NCBI GenBank assembly: GCA_013811855.1
Contig: JACCUL010000008.1
Location: 1-22,885 of the forward strand
Direction of reading: 5' to 3'
Length of the DNA stretch: 22,885 nt
Origin: Acidimicrobiia bacterium
GTDB taxonomy: Bacteria; Actinomycetota; Acidimicrobiia; Acidimicrobiales; Ilumatobacteraceae
This document shows positions 7,694-14,492 of the stretch, piece after piece. The notes below the pieces were generated by a model, which made no database searches, had not been told where the DNA came from, and worked only from the letters and a program-made list of their open reading frames with translations. Made by a program: the position numbers and the translations under genes. Each line of letters begins with the position of its first letter. Position 1 is the stretch's first letter.

Positions 7694-8505
7694 CTCGTCT
7701 TGGCGAACTCGACCTGCAGCTCGTGCAGCTCGGCGCCACCGGCCATCAGCTTCGTCAACTCGTCCTGGGTGATCTCGTCCTTGGCGAAGTTGCCGAGGGA
7801 CTGGCCGCGGTTGAGGATCAGGAACCGGTCCCCCACCGGGTAGGCGTGCAGCGGGTTGTGGGTGATGAAGATGACGCCGAGGTCCCGGCGGGCCGCCTCG
7901 ACGATGTAGCGCAGCACGACGGCGGACTGCTTCACGCCGAGGGCGGAGGTGGGCTCGTCGAGGATCAGCACGCGAGCGCCGAAGTAGGCGGCGCGGGCGA
8001 TGGCCACCGACTGGCGCTCGCCACCGGAGAGCGTTCCGACCGTCTGATCGGTGTCGCGGATGTCGATCCCCATCTTGCGCAGCTCGTCCTTGGCGATGCG
8101 CTTGGCCTTCGGGATGTCGATCCGCCGGAACGGCCAGAACCCCTTCTTGGGCTCGTCGCCGAGCCAGAAGTTGCGCCACACGGACATCAGCGGCACGACG
8201 GCGAGATCCTGGTACACGGTGGCGATGCCGGTGTCGAGGGCGTCGCGGGGCGACGCGAAGCGCACCTCCTCGCCGTCGATCAGCAGCTGGCCGGAGTCCG
8301 GCGGGTGCACGCCGCTGAGGGTCTTGATGAACGACGACTTGCCGGCGCCGTTGTCGCCGAGCACGCAGGTGACGTGCCCGGCGAGCACGGTCGTCGACAC
8401 GTCGTGCAGGGCGATGACGTTGCCGAAGTACTTGCCGAGGTTGCGCACCTCCAGCAGCGGGGTGTCGGTCGGAGGCCGGCCCGGGGAAGGTGACGTGTCG
8501 TTCAT
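7690..8505 (-). CDS. Sugar ABC transporter ATP-binding protein, single domain
   Basis: A 271-residue ATPase powering the inositol/sugar importer at the inner face of the membrane. All motifs are intact: Walker A GDNGAGKSS at 50-58, Q-loop YQD at 98-100, signature LSGGERQ at 159-165, Walker B VLILDEP at 179-185, and switch H216 (ITHN). Ribose/xylose-type (CUT2) importers usually have a tandem ATPase of about 500 residues. This is the single-domain form known from fructose (Frc-type) systems, so two copies would be needed per transporter. The ATG overlaps the permease TGA (ATGA), and the stop overlaps the iolC start. Confidence 0.93.
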   Translation of the reverse strand: MNDTSPSPGRPPTDTPLLEVRNLGKYFGNVIALHDVSTTVLAGHVTCVLGDNGAGKSSFIKTLSGVHPPDSGQLLIDGEEVRFASPRDALDTGIATVYQDLAVVPLMSVWRNFWLGDEPKKGFWPFRRIDIPKAKRIAKDELRKMGIDIRDTDQTVGTLSGGERQSVAIARAAYFGARVLILDEPTSALGVKQSAVVLRYIVEAARRDLGVIFITHNPLHAYPVGDRFLILNRGQSLGNFAKDEITQDELTKLMAGGAELHELQVEFAKTR

Positions 8506-10550
8506 TTCGATGATGCCGCCTTGTTGCGGACGTAGGTGTTGCCGGCGACGGCCAGCAGCAGGATCACGCCGAGGAACAGGAACCGCCAGTTGGTGTTCCA
8601 GCCGGCGAACGGGATGCCTTGGGTCGACATCGACATGATCAGCGACCCGATCGCCCCACCGGCGGCCGAGCCGTAGCCTCCGGTGAGCAGGTTGCCGCCG
8701 ACGACGGCGGCGATGATGTACTCGAACTCCTCGCCGTCGCCCACGTTGGCTTGCACGGAGTTGAGCCGGAAGGCGATCAGCATGCCGCTCAGCCACGCCG
8801 CCCCCGACACCATCATGAACAGCGTGGTCTTGGTCCGGAAGGCGGGGACGCCCTGCACTCGGGCCGCCTCCTTGTTCCCGCCGACGGCGAAGATCCAGTT
8901 GCCGAACTGGGCCCTCAGCAACAGCCACGTGCCGAAGACGGCGAAGATGGCGAACCAAAGGATCGACACGCGGTAGCGGATCACGCCGCTGGCCACTTCG
9001 TTCTCCGCCGCCGTGGTGTACAGCATCTTGACCGCCGTCGCCAGGAGCACGACGAACACCCCGGCGATGGCGGCCCGGCGGCCGAAGGCATCGGCGGCGT
9101 CGTCGGGAGCCGTGCGAATGGTGAAGAGGTACCCCATCAGCGCCGAGCAGGCCAACGCCAGGGCGATGAGGAGGATGACGGTGAACAACTGGCTGCGGAA
9201 CTTCTCCGACGTCGACTCGGAGCGGATGAAGAAGGCCAGGCCGATGAGGGCAACGGAGATCAGCAGCTCGACGGCCAGGCCCGCCGCCGCGGACCACGCC
9301 GCGGCGCGGGTGCTGGCGACGAGCAGCGCGACCAAGCCGGCGACGGCCAGCACGACGAAGATGACGGACCGGGCCGCCTGGCGCGTCATCAGGTACCCGA
9401 TGCCGGGCACGGCACAGATGAGGATGCCGAGCAACGGCGACCACACCGGGATGCGCCCGGCAACGACCAGGACGGCCAAGATCCCGGCCACGCCGATCCC
9501 GGCCACGAACATCGCCCGCGAGAACCCGACCGTGATGAGCAGCCCGACGTTGTCGGTGGAGGACGCGTCGAGGTACGCCGCCAGCAGGACGGCGACGACG
9601 ATGACGGCGAGACCGACGCCGACGAGCCGCGCCGACGAGCGGTCGAGCTGGAGGTGTCCGCGCTTGCCGAGCCGAGGGAACCGCCACCGCCCGTAGCCGA
9701 GCGAGGCCATCAGCACCCCGATCCCTGTCACGGCACCGAACAAGGTGTTGGCGCCGACCCCATCGGTGCGCAGCAGCGCGATGAACCCGACGAGGGCGAT
9801 CGCCGTACCGACCCCGGCGACGAGCAGCCCGGTGGCGTCCTTGGTGGGCGCCCTGCGGTAGCTCGTCTCCAAGATGCCGACGACGACGAGCACCACGCCG
9901 GCGATGAGCAGGACCGTCCAGACGACGTCCCGGCTCTCCCAGAGATGCTCGTTGCGCACCCATGACGCGGCGAACACGTTGCGCCAGAAACCATATCCCT
10001 GGGCGTCGTCGAGGCCCTCGACCACCACCTGGCCGGCGAACAGCTTGGAGAACCCGAGCTTGGCGCCGATCAACATGAAGAAGCTGCCGAGCGTCACGAT
10101 GAAGCTCGGCAGCCGGGTCTTCTCCACGATCGTGCCGTTGAACCAGCCGATCATCAGGGCGAAGCACAGCGACAGGGGGACGGCGAGGAACAAGGACAAC
10201 CCCGCCCCACCCAGCACTCCGGCCTCCTTGGACAGCAGGATCACGAGCATCGCCGTGGCGCCAGTCATCGACCCGGCCGACAGGTCGAACTCACCCCCGA
10301 TCATCAGCAGCGACACGGCGACGGCCATGATTCCCAAGATGGCGGCGACGTCGAGGTAGTTGGCGGTGCCGGCCGCCGTCCCGAACACGTCGGCGACGGA
10401 CCAGAAGAACACCCACACTGCGGTGGTGCCGATCAACGCCCCGATCTCGGGGCGCAGCAGCAATTGCTGGATCGGACCGCGGTGAGCGAGCCGCTCGTCG
10501 ACCGTCGGCTCGGTGCTGCTCACCGCCGGTGTGGCGTCCGTGGCCGTCAC
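8502..10550 (-). CDS. Sugar/inositol ABC permease with large extra membrane region
   Basis: A 682-residue BPD_transp_2-family permease, roughly twice the usual 320-400 residues. The conserved halves are clear. Residues 60-200 hold GGEFDLSAGS (85-94) and the KTRLPSFIVTLGSF region. Residues 526-682 hold FAVGGNKEAARVQGV (554-568) and IIAAVVGGNLLTGGYGSAAGG (612-632). Between them, from about 230 to 525, lie some 300 extra residues with about eight or nine hydrophobic stretches of membrane-helix length. The reading frame is open throughout, with strong third-position G/C. The GTG start has AGAGG five bases upstream. The gene sits between the binding-protein and ATPase genes, so it is the importer's membrane subunit. 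The extra helices have no role I can name. Confidence 0.92.
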   Translation of the reverse strand: MTATDATPAVSSTEPTVDERLAHRGPIQQLLLRPEIGALIGTTAVWVFFWSVADVFGTAAGTANYLDVAAILGIMAVAVSLLMIGGEFDLSAGSMTGATAMLVILLSKEAGVLGGAGLSLFLAVPLSLCFALMIGWFNGTIVEKTRLPSFIVTLGSFFMLIGAKLGFSKLFAGQVVVEGLDDAQGYGFWRNVFAASWVRNEHLWESRDVVWTVLLIAGVVLVVVGILETSYRRAPTKDATGLLVAGVGTAIALVGFIALLRTDGVGANTLFGAVTGIGVLMASLGYGRWRFPRLGKRGHLQLDRSSARLVGVGLAVIVVAVLLAAYLDASSTDNVGLLITVGFSRAMFVAGIGVAGILAVLVVAGRIPVWSPLLGILICAVPGIGYLMTRQAARSVIFVVLAVAGLVALLVASTRAAAWSAAAGLAVELLISVALIGLAFFIRSESTSEKFRSQLFTVILLIALALACSALMGYLFTIRTAPDDAADAFGRRAAIAGVFVVLLATAVKMLYTTAAENEVASGVIRYRVSILWFAIFAVFGTWLLLRAQFGNWIFAVGGNKEAARVQGVPAFRTKTTLFMMVSGAAWLSGMLIAFRLNSVQANVGDGEEFEYIIAAVVGGNLLTGGYGSAAGGAIGSLIMSMSTQGIPFAGWNTNWRFLFLGVILLLAVAGNTYVRNKAASSK

Positions 10551-10583
10551 GTCGTCCTCTCAGTGTCGAACGTCAGGGTCCGA

Positions 10584-10612
10584 GCGCCGGAGGGCCGACG
10601 GCCCTCCGGCGC
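10584..10612 (-). terminator. Perfect 13-bp hairpin between binding-protein and permease genes
   Basis: The arms at 10584-10596 and 10600-10612 (GCGCCGGAGGGCC and its complement) are perfectly complementary around a three-base loop. It lies in the 76-base gap after the binding-protein stop, the only long gap between the binding protein and iolD. No T-tract follows on the minus strand, so it is a poor full terminator. It more likely protects the upstream mRNA end or causes partial termination, giving more binding protein than permease. That role is inferred from similar operons. Confidence 0.75.
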
Positions 10613-10626
10613 CAAGGGGGGCCAGG

Positions 10627-11757
10627 TCAGCGGGTGCCGGCCTCGACCAGCGCCTTCACCGCTTCCACGTTCTCGTTGGTCACGAAGCCGGGGCCGGTGA
10701 GGATCGGCAGGCCGCCGCCGGCGGTGTTGAGGTTCGTCGCCTGGAGGTACATCAGGACGACCGGCAGGTATCCCTGCAGGTACTGCTGCTGGTCCACGGT
10801 GAAGGCGACGCTGCCGTCCTCGATGGCGCCGATCACGTCCGGTGAGATGTCGAAGCCACCGATGATCAGCTCGCGGCCGGCCGCCTCACCGGCGGCGATG
10901 GCCCGCAGCGGGATGTTCGGCCCGGTGCCCATCACGGCGTCGATGTCCGGGTTGGCCTGGAGCAGCGCGGCGATCTGGTTCTCCTGCTCGGTGGGGTCGG
11001 CGTCGAGCCCGACGAACTCCGACTTCACCTCGCCCTCGAACGTCGACGCCAGCCCCTCGCACCGCTCCTCGAGGGCGATGTTCGTTTGCTCCTGGCGAGC
11101 ACAGAGGATGCTCGTCGCGCCGAGCTCGTTGAACCGCTCGCCGGCGCCCTCGCCGGCCACCGTCTCGGTCTGGCCGACGTGGGTGACGGCACCGAGCTCC
11201 TGGTAGTTGTTGAGGCCCGAGTTGAGCGTGTACAGGGGGATCCCGGCATCGGTCACGGCCTGCGCCGCGGCAGAGACGCCTTCAGGATCGGCGAGCGAGA
11301 TGGCGATGCCATCGGACCCCTCGGCGATGGCGGCCTCGATCGCCTGCGACTGGGCTTCCGCGTCATTGTTGGCGCCGAAGTACTTGACGGTCACACCGAG
11401 ATCGGCGCCAGCCTGCTCGGCGCCCTTCTGGGCGACGGCCCAGAACACGCCGTCGTCACCGTGGGTGATGACGTGGAACGTGAGATCGGCGCCCTGGACG
11501 ACATCAACCGTGTCGCCCGTCGTGGAGCCCGGCGCCGTGCCGGTGCCGCCCGTGGTGGAGCCCGGCGCGGTGCCAGTGTCGCCCGTCGTATCGCCGCCCG
11601 ATATGGCCGTCGGCTCGGTGTCGCCTGTGGCGGGACCGCCGGTCGTGGCGCCTCCGGTGTCCTGCGACGTGTCGGTGCCGTCGTCGTCCGCGCACGCGGT
11701 GGCGAGGAGTGAGAGCGCCGCGACGGCGGTCAATGCATGTCGCAACGATTTGCTCAT
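10627..11757 (-). CDS. Sugar/inositol ABC transporter substrate-binding lipoprotein
   Basis: A 376-residue extracellular binding protein of the ribose-binding (Peripla_BP_4) type. A signal peptide with a hydrophobic core ends in a lipobox-like LATAC, making C22 the lipidated residue. Residues 23-88 are a Thr/Gly/Asp-rich linker that includes an 11-residue tandem repeat. The mature two-lobed domain starts around 91 (LTFHVITHG). It has family features such as GVTVKYFGANND, IAISLADPEGV, a central DADPTEQENQI segment and a GGFDISP hinge-region motif. The ATG at 11757 is preceded by AGGGGGA. It lies 46 bases after the IolE-like gene and upstream of the permease. Inositol as ligand is inferred from the operon. 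Confidence 0.93.
   Translation of the reverse strand: MSKSLRHALTAVAALSLLATACADDDGTDTSQDTGGATTGGPATGDTEPTAISGGDTTGDTGTAPGSTTGGTGTAPGSTTGDTVDVVQGADLTFHVITHGDDGVFWAVAQKGAEQAGADLGVTVKYFGANNDAEAQSQAIEAAIAEGSDGIAISLADPEGVSAAAQAVTDAGIPLYTLNSGLNNYQELGAVTHVGQTETVAGEGAGERFNELGATSILCARQEQTNIALEERCEGLASTFEGEVKSEFVGLDADPTEQENQIAALLQANPDIDAVMGTGPNIPLRAIAAGEAAGRELIIGGFDISPDVIGAIEDGSVAFTVDQQQYLQGYLPVVLMYLQATNLNTAGGGLPILTGPGFVTNENVEAVKALVEAGTR
11510..11590 (-). repeat. 33-bp tandem repeat inside the binding-protein gene
   Basis: Two full 33-base units (11510-11542 and 11543-11575) and a 15-base partial third copy encode the TAPGSTTGGTG-type linker between lipid anchor and binding domain. The units differ at only a few positions. 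Copy number may vary between strains by slippage without breaking the frame, since the unit is 11 codons. Confidence 0.85.
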
Positions 11758-11803
11758 GGTTGGGATCCCCCTGTGGTGGTCGGTGGTGGTGGTGGAGAAC
11801 CGG

Positions 11804-12745
11804 TCATCGCGTAACGTCCCCGTTGCGCAACGTAGCTCTTGGCGCGGCCACCGACCGGAGGTAGGCGATGCTCGCAGCCACGTCACGAACAGGCCCCGCG
11901 CCGCTCGGCGGTGCCCCGTCGGTCAGGGCGACGTCCTGCTCGAGGACGTAGAGGCCGGAGTACCCCTGGCCCTCGAGCGTCGTGATGACGTCGGCGATCG
12001 CCACGTCACCGGCACCGAGGGGCGCGAACAGGCCGTCCTGCACGGCTGCCATCAGACCCAGCTCACCGGCGTTCAGTCGTTCGGCGACCGCGGTGCGCAC
12101 GTCTTTGAGGTGGACCAAACCGACGCGCTCGGCGTATGTCGCGGCGAGCTGGACCGGGTCGGCGCCACCGATCGTGACGTGACCGGTGTCGAGGCAGAGC
12201 GCGACGTCGGACGCTTCGAGCACGCGCTCCAGTTCACCGGCGGTCTCGACGAGCGTGTTGACGTGGGGGTGGAGCACCTGGCGCAGCCCGTGGGACTGGG
12301 CAATGGAGTCGATCTCGTCGAGCATCCCGACGAGGTGGTCCCACCCCGAGTCCGCCACGTCGGGCCGCTGCCAGTCGGCGGGGTCGCTGACGGCGGCGGT
12401 CACAAAGTGGTCAGCCCCGACCTGCTCGAGCAATTCGGCCATCGTGGTGGCATCGGCGAGCGACGTGGAGCGACACCGAGCGTCGTGGAGCGCCAGGGGG
12501 ACGAAGGCCCCGACGGCGCGCATGCCGTTGGCGTCGAGCGTCCGGCGGAGCTCCTCCGGCTCGGTCGGCAGCCAGCCGATGGCACCCAGTTCCATGGCCG
12601 TCAACCCCAGCTCACGCATCTCGGCCAGGACTCGCTCGACGGGAAGTTGCAGGCCCCAGCCGGGGACCTCGCACACGCCCCACGAGATGGGCGCCGCGGC
12701 CACCCGGTCGAGCAATCCTCCGCCGTCGTGACCTCCGTTCCCCAC
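11804..12745 (-). CDS. IolE/IolI-like inosose dehydratase or isomerase
   Basis: A TIM-barrel protein of the xylose-isomerase-like AP endonuclease fold, 313 residues from the GTG at 12745. The N-terminal APISWGVCEVPGWG segment is characteristic of IolE-like proteins in actinobacterial inositol clusters. Likely metal ligands are E52 (AMELG), the histidines of LHPHVNTLVE, D and H of CLDTGHVTIGG, and H of LVHLKDV. IolE dehydrates 2-keto-myo-inositol to the diketone substrate of IolD; IolI isomerises inosose. Because no other IolE is in the window, dehydratase is the better guess. The start is uncertain, and TTG or GTG codons up to 13 codons further in are possible. It is the first gene of the operon. 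Confidence 0.85.
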   Translation of the reverse strand: MGNGGHDGGGLLDRVAAAPISWGVCEVPGWGLQLPVERVLAEMRELGLTAMELGAIGWLPTEPEELRRTLDANGMRAVGAFVPLALHDARCRSTSLADATTMAELLEQVGADHFVTAAVSDPADWQRPDVADSGWDHLVGMLDEIDSIAQSHGLRQVLHPHVNTLVETAGELERVLEASDVALCLDTGHVTIGGADPVQLAATYAERVGLVHLKDVRTAVAERLNAGELGLMAAVQDGLFAPLGAGDVAIADVITTLEGQGYSGLYVLEQDVALTDGAPPSGAGPVRDVAASIAYLRSVAAPRATLRNGDVTR

Positions 12746-12784
12746 GTTCCCCCACGCTCTGCGCTCGATGGCGTCGGCCCTGGA

Positions 12785-12820
12785 CGCTCGAGGGCTGCCG
12801 GTCGCAGCTAGCGTCGAGCG
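12785..12820. promoter_or_regulatory. Nested inverted repeats, possible operator
   Basis: Outer arms CGCTCGA (12785-12791) and TCGAGCG (12814-12820) enclose inner arms GCTGC (12794-12798) and GCAGC (12804-12808). The repeats sit at the predicted transcription start of the inositol operon, where a repressor would act. They could equally form a leader hairpin in the mRNA. No regulator gene is adjacent. Confidence 0.4.
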
Positions 12821-12826
12821 CCCTCA

Positions 12827-12855
12827 CCCTTATGCTCCCGCGGAGTCGCTGTCAA
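12827..12855 (-). promoter_or_regulatory. Candidate promoter of the inositol operon
   Basis: A perfect TTGACA (12855 to 12850) is followed at 17 bases by TAAGGG (12832 to 12827) on the minus strand, giving a predicted start near 12820, about 75 bases before iolE. The -35 is strong; the -10 matches only its TA. It overlaps the divergent -10 of the protease gene. Confidence 0.5.
12831..12836 (+). promoter_or_regulatory. Candidate -10 element of the serine protease gene
   Basis: TATGCT fits the actinobacterial TANNNT -10 consensus and lies about 34 bases before the protease ATG. No convincing -35 is seen upstream. It faces the inositol operon promoter and overlaps its -10 region. Confidence 0.45.
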
Positions 12856-12869
12856 GGTTCGTCATCGAC

Positions 12870-13553
12870 ATGACGCCGACGGCCGCCCGCGCCGCTCCGG
12901 TGGCGCTGACGCTGGTCCTGGCCGCCTGCGGAGGGGACGGCCCGGCGGCCGTCGATCCGCTGGCGGCCGTGGTGGCGATCGCGGCCAGTGGTTGCCGTCC
13001 GGTGCCGACGCACGCCGTCGGCACCGTCGTCGGCGACGAGCTCGTCGTCACCGTCGCCCACGCCGTGGCGGGGGAATCGGAGATCGCGGTACGCACGGCC
13101 GACGGTCGGGAGCTCCGCGGCGTGGTCGCCGCCATCGACGTCGGGCTCGACGCCGCCGTGCTGCGCGTCGACGGGCTCGACGCAGACGCGCTGGCGAGTC
13201 GCTCCTACGACGAAGACGGTGACGACGACGACGACGTCTCGCTGCTGGGCGTGCACGACGGCGAGGTGGACCGTCGACTGATCGCCATCCGCCGACGGGT
13301 CACCATCCGCACCAGCGACATCTACCGCCAGGGCGAGCACCTCCGGCCCGGACTGGAGGTCGAGGCCCGCGTGCAGGCCGGCGATTCCGGCGGGGGCGTC
13401 GTCGGTGCCGACGGCCGCCTGCTCGGCATCGTGTGGGCGGCCAGCCGACGGGCCGACGACAGGGCGTGGGCGCTGACCGCCGACGCGTTCGCGCCGCTGG
13501 TGGCGGCGGCCGCATCCGATCGACCACCGCGGGAGGCGACCTGTTCGCGGTGA
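12870..13553 (+). CDS. Trypsin-like (S1 family) serine protease lipoprotein
   Basis: A 227-residue secreted protein. The N-terminus has a short positive region, a hydrophobic core and the lipobox LAAC, giving lipid-modified C20. The catalytic triad of an S1-type protease is visible: H64 in VTVAHAV, D94 in GLDAAVLRV, and S173 in QAGDSGGGV. The domain is short for the family. A very acidic stretch (residues 114-122, DEDGDDDDD) sits between the Asp and Ser and might bind calcium. I preferred the ATG at 12870 over an in-frame start 34 codons upstream because the signal peptide then begins properly. It is divergent from the inositol operon. Its substrate is unknown, and a link to inositol is not implied by the sequence. 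Confidence 0.8.
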   Translation: MTPTAARAAPVALTLVLAACGGDGPAAVDPLAAVVAIAASGCRPVPTHAVGTVVGDELVVTVAHAVAGESEIAVRTADGRELRGVVAAIDVGLDAAVLRVDGLDADALASRSYDEDGDDDDDVSLLGVHDGEVDRRLIAIRRRVTIRTSDIYRQGEHLRPGLEVEARVQAGDSGGGVVGADGRLLGIVWAASRRADDRAWALTADAFAPLVAAAASDRPPREATCSR

Positions 13554-13592
13554 CCAGCGGGCCGCTCGGTTCGCCGCGACGCCCGGCTCGCT

Positions 13593-13605
13593 TATCGTTG
13601 CGGCG
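13593..13605 (+). promoter_or_regulatory. -10 element for a leaderless transcript
   Basis: TATCGT (13593-13598) matches TANNNT and is followed by exactly six bases before the GTG start at 13605. Transcription should therefore begin at the start codon itself. No Shine-Dalgarno sequence is present, which agrees with a leaderless mRNA, a common arrangement in actinobacteria. Confidence 0.6.
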
Positions 13606-14459
13606 TGGTCACCGAACGCGCCGCCTTCTTCGAGGACAACGGCTACCTCGTCGTCCCGGGTCTGGTGGAGTCGGCCGATGTGGCGGCGCTGCGCCACGAA
13701 GCGGCCGACATCTGCCGGGGCCGTCGCGGTCCGATCGACGGGTTGGACGCGACGGACGATCCCGACGACGACGCCGTGATGCGGCGATACCTCTGCATCC
13801 ACTTCCCACACAAGATCTCAGCGGCGATGCGGGCGGCGCTGGCCGCGCCGCCGATCGTCGAGGTGCTCGCCGAGCTGATCGGTCCCAACGTCAAGTGCAT
13901 GCAATCCATGCTGTTCATCAAGCACGCCGGCAAGCCCGGCCAAGCGTGGCACCAGGACGAGTACTTCATCCCGACGCGCGACCGCTCGCTGGCCGCGGCA
14001 TGGATCGCGCTCGACGATGCGACCCGGGAGAACGGCACGCTGTGGGTGCTTCCCGGCTCGCATCGCAACGGCGTGCTGTGGCCGATGGGACCCCACGACC
14101 GTGACGACGAGTTCGACCCGGGCCACGAGGCCCGCGACTTCCCGTTCGACGAGTCGCAGGCGGTGAGCTGCGAGGTGCCGGCGGGCGGCGTGGTGTTTTT
14201 CTCCGGCTACCTGCTGCACCGCTCGTTCCGCAACCGCAGCACGGGGTTCCGGCGGGCCCTCGTGAACCACTACATGAGCGCGGAGTCTTTGCTGCCATGG
14301 GACTGGGACGGCCGCCTCTCCTCCACGCACGACAACCGCGACATCGTGCTGGTGCGCGGCGAGGACCCGTACGCGTACAAGGGCACCGAGGATCTCACGT
14401 TCCCGTTCCTGCGGGCCGAGACGCCCGAACAGCGCCACGCCACCCAGACGGTGTTCTGA
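13605..14459 (+). CDS. Phytanoyl-CoA dioxygenase (PhyH) family oxygenase
   Basis: A 284-residue Fe(II)/2-oxoglutarate-dependent oxygenase with a double-stranded beta-helix fold. The iron-binding facial triad is visible: H116 and D118 in WHQDE, and the distal H205 in YLLHRS. R216 (TGFRRAL) is the likely 2-oxoglutarate anchor. The segment ENGTLWVLPGSHR at 142-154 is typical of the family. Bacterial members hydroxylate diverse small molecules or remove O-methyl groups oxidatively; the substrate cannot be read here. It sits beside the YdjC deacetylase and inositol genes, so action on a modified cyclitol or sugar is possible but inferred. It starts with GTG. Confidence 0.88.
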   Translation: MVTERAAFFEDNGYLVVPGLVESADVAALRHEAADICRGRRGPIDGLDATDDPDDDAVMRRYLCIHFPHKISAAMRAALAAPPIVEVLAELIGPNVKCMQSMLFIKHAGKPGQAWHQDEYFIPTRDRSLAAAWIALDDATRENGTLWVLPGSHRNGVLWPMGPHDRDDEFDPGHEARDFPFDESQAVSCEVPAGGVVFFSGYLLHRSFRNRSTGFRRALVNHYMSAESLLPWDWDGRLSSTHDNRDIVLVRGEDPYAYKGTEDLTFPFLRAETPEQRHATQTVF

Positions 14460-14461
14460 GG

Positions 14462-14492
14462 CCGCGCCGCCCGATCTGGTCAGGCGGCGCGG
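14462..14492. terminator. Bidirectional hairpin between convergent genes
   Basis: A perfect 10-bp stem (CCGCGCCGCC at 14462-14471, complement at 14483-14492) with an 11-base loop starts three bases after the PhyH stop. The TGA of the convergent deacetylase gene lies in the loop and its last codons form one arm. No T-tract is present on either side, so termination may be factor-assisted. Confidence 0.6.

Noticed and set aside
8619..9965. 448-codon plus-strand open frame opposite the permease
   Set aside because: It is extremely rich in Asp, Glu, Gln, His and Arg, as expected from the antisense of a hydrophobic GC-rich gene. No start signal or family features were seen.
7690..10167. Minus-strand open frame that would fuse a permease-overlapping protein to the ABC ATPase
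   Set aside because: Its first 550 codons are an out-of-frame Arg-rich shadow of the permease. The ATPase starts at its own ATG at 8505, coupled to the permease stop.
8502..10550. Permease as an artefactual fusion of two genes
   Set aside because: The two halves are complementary parts of one permease, and the middle is hydrophobic and in frame, so an insertion explains it better.
11758..11803. CCA-rich spacer before the binding-protein gene as a riboswitch or promoter
   Set aside because: It is only 46 bases with no stem of useful length and no -10/-35 pair; it is read as a plain leader.
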